A stretch of 7,078 nucleotides of DNA from an uncultured Lachnospiraceae bacterium (GTDB lineage Bacteria > Bacillota > Clostridia > Lachnospirales > Lachnospiraceae): contig CAMOVS010000059.1 in assembly GCA_946627575.1 (NCBI GenBank), forward strand, positions 1 to 7,078, read 5' to 3'. Below the pieces are notes generated by a model, which saw only the letters and a program-made list of their open reading frames with translations, did no database searches and was not told where the DNA came from. Below are positions 5,479 through 7,078 of this stretch, piece by piece (position 1 is the stretch's first letter; each line of letters begins with the position of its first letter). Both the position numbers and the translations under genes were made by a program.

Positions 5479-6531
5479 ATGTCACAAAACAAACTATCTT
5501 TTTCTTCCGACTATATGGAAGGCTGTCACCCGAAAATACTTGAAAGATTGATGGAAACCAATCTGGATCAAACGCCTGGCTACGGCCTGGATCCTTATTC
5601 CGATTCAGCAAGATCTCTGATCCGGAAAGCCTGCGGGGCTCCGGATGCCGAGATCTGGTTCCTGGTGGGCGGAACCCAGGTTAACGCCGTCGTCATAGAT
5701 ACGATGTTAAGACCCTGGCAGGGGGTGATCGCCCCCCATACAGGCCACATCAGCACCCACGAAGCGGGCGCCATCGAATACGGCGGCCACAAGGTTCTGC
5801 CCTTGCCGGCTGAAGAAGGTAAAATCAGGGCCTCGCAGATACAGGAATATATCGATGATTTTCACAATGATCTGAACCGGGACCATATGGTTATGCCCGG
5901 CATGGTCTACATCTCCCAGCCTACGGAGTACGGAACCCTTTATTCCCTGGATGAATTGGAAGCCATCAGTAAAGTCTGTCATGACCGCCATGTCCACCTT
6001 TATCTGGATGGGGCCAGGCTGGCCTACGCTCTGGCCTGTCCTGAAAACACTGCTGACCTGGAAGACCTGGCAAGATGCTGTGACGCCTTTTACATCGGAG
6101 GCACAAAGTGCGGAGCTCTCTTTGGGGAAGCCTTGGTCTTTCCCAGACCCGGCATCGTTCCCGGTTTCTTCTCTATGATGAAACAGCATGGAGCCCTGCT
6201 GGCCAAAGGGCGCATCACAGGGCTCCAGTTTGAGACATTGTTTAAAGACGGTCTTTATAAAGAAGCAGGAGAAACTGCGATCCGGGCAGCTGCCCGGATA
6301 CGACAGGCCTTGATCCACAACGGTTACAATCTCTGTGTCAACTCTCCTACCAATCAGATTTTTATTGATCTTAACCAGAATCAATATGAACGTTTATCGG
6401 ATCTGGTAGAAATGTCCTTCTGGGAAAACCGAATCGTAGACGACGAGATTCACACGGTTGTCCGTCTGGCTGCCAGCTGGGCCACAAAGGATGAAGACGT
6501 AGATCAATTGATCTCTTTGCTGGAAGGATAG
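5479..6531 (+). CDS. PLP-dependent threonine-aldolase-family lyase
   Basis: This 350-residue product is a fold-type I PLP enzyme of the threonine aldolase/beta-eliminating lyase family (PF01212 type). Members typically cleave L-threonine or allo-threonine to glycine and acetaldehyde. Visible motifs are GYGLDPYSDSAR near 34-45, the phosphate-binding GGTQVNA (64-70), HISTHEAGAIE with His94 as the probable ring-stacking residue, LDGARLAYA with cofactor-contacting Asp177 and Arg180, and FYIGGTKCGALFGEA with Lys210 as the likely Schiff-base lysine. Length is normal for the family. The start has AAAGGAG 10 nt upstream. It follows the aldo/keto reductase and ends before a strong hairpin. If it is a true aldolase, acetaldehyde could be a substrate for the neighbouring reductase; this is inference. 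Exact substrate specificity, and whether it is an aldolase or another beta-eliminating lyase, cannot be settled from sequence alone. Confidence 0.88.
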   Translation: MSQNKLSFSSDYMEGCHPKILERLMETNLDQTPGYGLDPYSDSARSLIRKACGAPDAEIWFLVGGTQVNAVVIDTMLRPWQGVIAPHTGHISTHEAGAIEYGGHKVLPLPAEEGKIRASQIQEYIDDFHNDLNRDHMVMPGMVYISQPTEYGTLYSLDELEAISKVCHDRHVHLYLDGARLAYALACPENTADLEDLARCCDAFYIGGTKCGALFGEALVFPRPGIVPGFFSMMKQHGALLAKGRITGLQFETLFKDGLYKEAGETAIRAAARIRQALIHNGYNLCVNSPTNQIFIDLNQNQYERLSDLVEMSFWENRIVDDEIHTVVRLAASWATKDEDVDQLISLLEG

Positions 6532-6565
6532 AAGATCGGGCCACGGCAGCCTGGGTCGATCAATC

Positions 6566-6609
6566 AGGGACGATTCTCAATTATTCACCAAGGAGAACCG
6601 TCCCTTTTT
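6566..6609 (+). terminator. Rho-independent terminator after the aldolase-family gene
   Basis: AGGGACG/CGTCCCT pairs (6566-6572 with 6599-6605) and then, after one A/C mismatch, TTCTC with GAGAA (6574-6578 with 6593-6597), around a 14-nt loop. A run of T (6605-6609) follows at once on the plus strand, with a second T-run at 6618-6624. It lies between two convergent genes, 34 nt after the aldolase stop. The same stem could also help stop the leftward sirtuin transcript, though the minus strand lacks a T-tract. Confidence 0.75.
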
Positions 6610-6629
6610 ATCTATCCTTTTTTTATGTA

Positions 6630-7078
6630 TCAGATCTGTGAGAGGACTTCTCCTATACTATCATTTATAATCAGATCAGCCTGACTGTCTCTGGGCGTTG
6701 AAGACCGGTTGATCAGGATCAGGTGGCTTCCCCGGAAATAATCAATCATGCCTGCTGCGGGGTAGACGACCAGGGAGGTTCCTCCGATAATCAGAACATC
6801 CGCATTCCGGATGGCCTGAACCGCCCGGGTTACCGTGTCGTTATCCAGTCCTTCTTCATAGAGGACAACGTCCGGCTTAATCAACCCGCCGCATTCATCG
6901 CAGTAAGGGATGCCTTGGCTGTCTTTGATGTAATGAGCGTCAAAGAACTTATGGCACTTTGTGCAATAATTGCGGAGAACGCTGCCATGAAGCTCCAGGA
7001 CATTCTTGCTTCCGGCCTTCTGGTGGAGGCCGTCGATGTTCTGGGTGACTACAGCCTTGCACTTGCCCTGTTTCTCCA
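6630..7078 (-). CDS. cobB: Sir2-family NAD-dependent protein deacylase (sirtuin), C-terminal part
   Basis: Sirtuins remove acetyl or other acyl groups from protein lysines, consuming NAD. The stop is TGA at 6630-6632 and the frame stays open to the window edge, giving 148 residues. Roughly 90 N-terminal residues, including the first NAD-binding motif, lie outside. In order the fragment shows the NAD-pocket motif TQNIDGLH, catalytic His in LELHGS (codon 6987-6989), the zinc-binding pairs YCTKC and YCDEC, KPDVVLYEEGLD, the nucleotide-binding GGTSLVVYPA, and LINRS. The KPDVVLYEE segment replaces the classical RPHVVxFGE and is typical of Firmicutes sirtuins. An in-frame TTG at 6884 would give a shorter product lacking the catalytic His and zinc site, so it is not the start. 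The gene converges on the aldolase-family gene. The symbol follows the usual bacterial name; substrates are unknown. Confidence 0.93.
   Translation of the reverse strand, partial: EKQGKCKAVVTQNIDGLHQKAGSKNVLELHGSVLRNYCTKCHKFFDAHYIKDSQGIPYCDECGGLIKPDVVLYEEGLDNDTVTRAVQAIRNADVLIIGGTSLVVYPAAGMIDYFRGSHLILINRSSTPRDSQADLIINDSIGEVLSQI

Noticed and set aside
5707..6384. Minus-strand open frame of 225 codons over the threonine-aldolase-family gene
   Set aside because: Antisense shadow without motifs; the plus-strand gene has full PLP-enzyme signatures.
1..7078. CRISPR array, tRNA, insertion sequence or defence island
   Set aside because: No regularly spaced repeats, no tRNA-like fold recognised by eye, no transposase, and none of the identified genes belongs to a known defence system.

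Overview
The window looks like chromosomal DNA from an anaerobic Firmicute, probably a clostridium. The evidence is strong AGGAGG-type ribosome binding sites, near-consensus sigma-A promoters, a ferredoxin-tailed aldo/keto reductase of a type common in Clostridia, a Firmicutes-style sirtuin (KPDVVLYEE) and a MmcQ/YjbR-MGMT fusion. This placement comes from family resemblance read by eye; no database search was run.

Layout. (1) 1-664, minus: a MmcQ/YjbR-MGMT protein whose frame runs without a stop into an internal piece of peptidyl-tRNA hydrolase (Pth) at about 143-166. This is most likely a chimeric join. (2) 689-734: a terminator-like hairpin. (3) 809-3412, minus: a complete methionine ABC importer operon in the order metN-metI-metQ. 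It has a clear sigma-A promoter at 3462-3490 and a 14-bp palindrome over the -10 box, with no room for an S-box riboswitch. (4) 3516-4187, minus: a class I SAM-dependent methyltransferase. (5) 4188-4384: a divergent promoter region in which an 11-bp perfect inverted repeat carries the -35 box of the leftward promoter in one arm and of the rightward promoter in the other. (6) 4385-5422, plus: an aldo/keto reductase with a C-terminal 2[4Fe-4S] domain. (7) 5479-6531, plus: a PLP-dependent threonine-aldolase-family lyase, followed by a hairpin terminator at 6566-6609. (8) 6630-7078, minus: the C-terminal part of a sirtuin, cut by the window edge.

How the genes fit together. MetQ, MetI and MetN form one membrane transporter for methionine, the precursor of SAM. 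The methyltransferase upstream uses SAM, but it has its own promoter and no functional link is shown. The reductase and the aldolase-like enzyme probably form a two-gene operon, co-regulated with the methyltransferase through the shared operator-like repeat. I saw no CRISPR array, tRNA, rRNA, insertion sequence or defence system. The most notable items are the chimeric left end, the mirror-symmetric divergent promoter and the palindrome over the met promoter.
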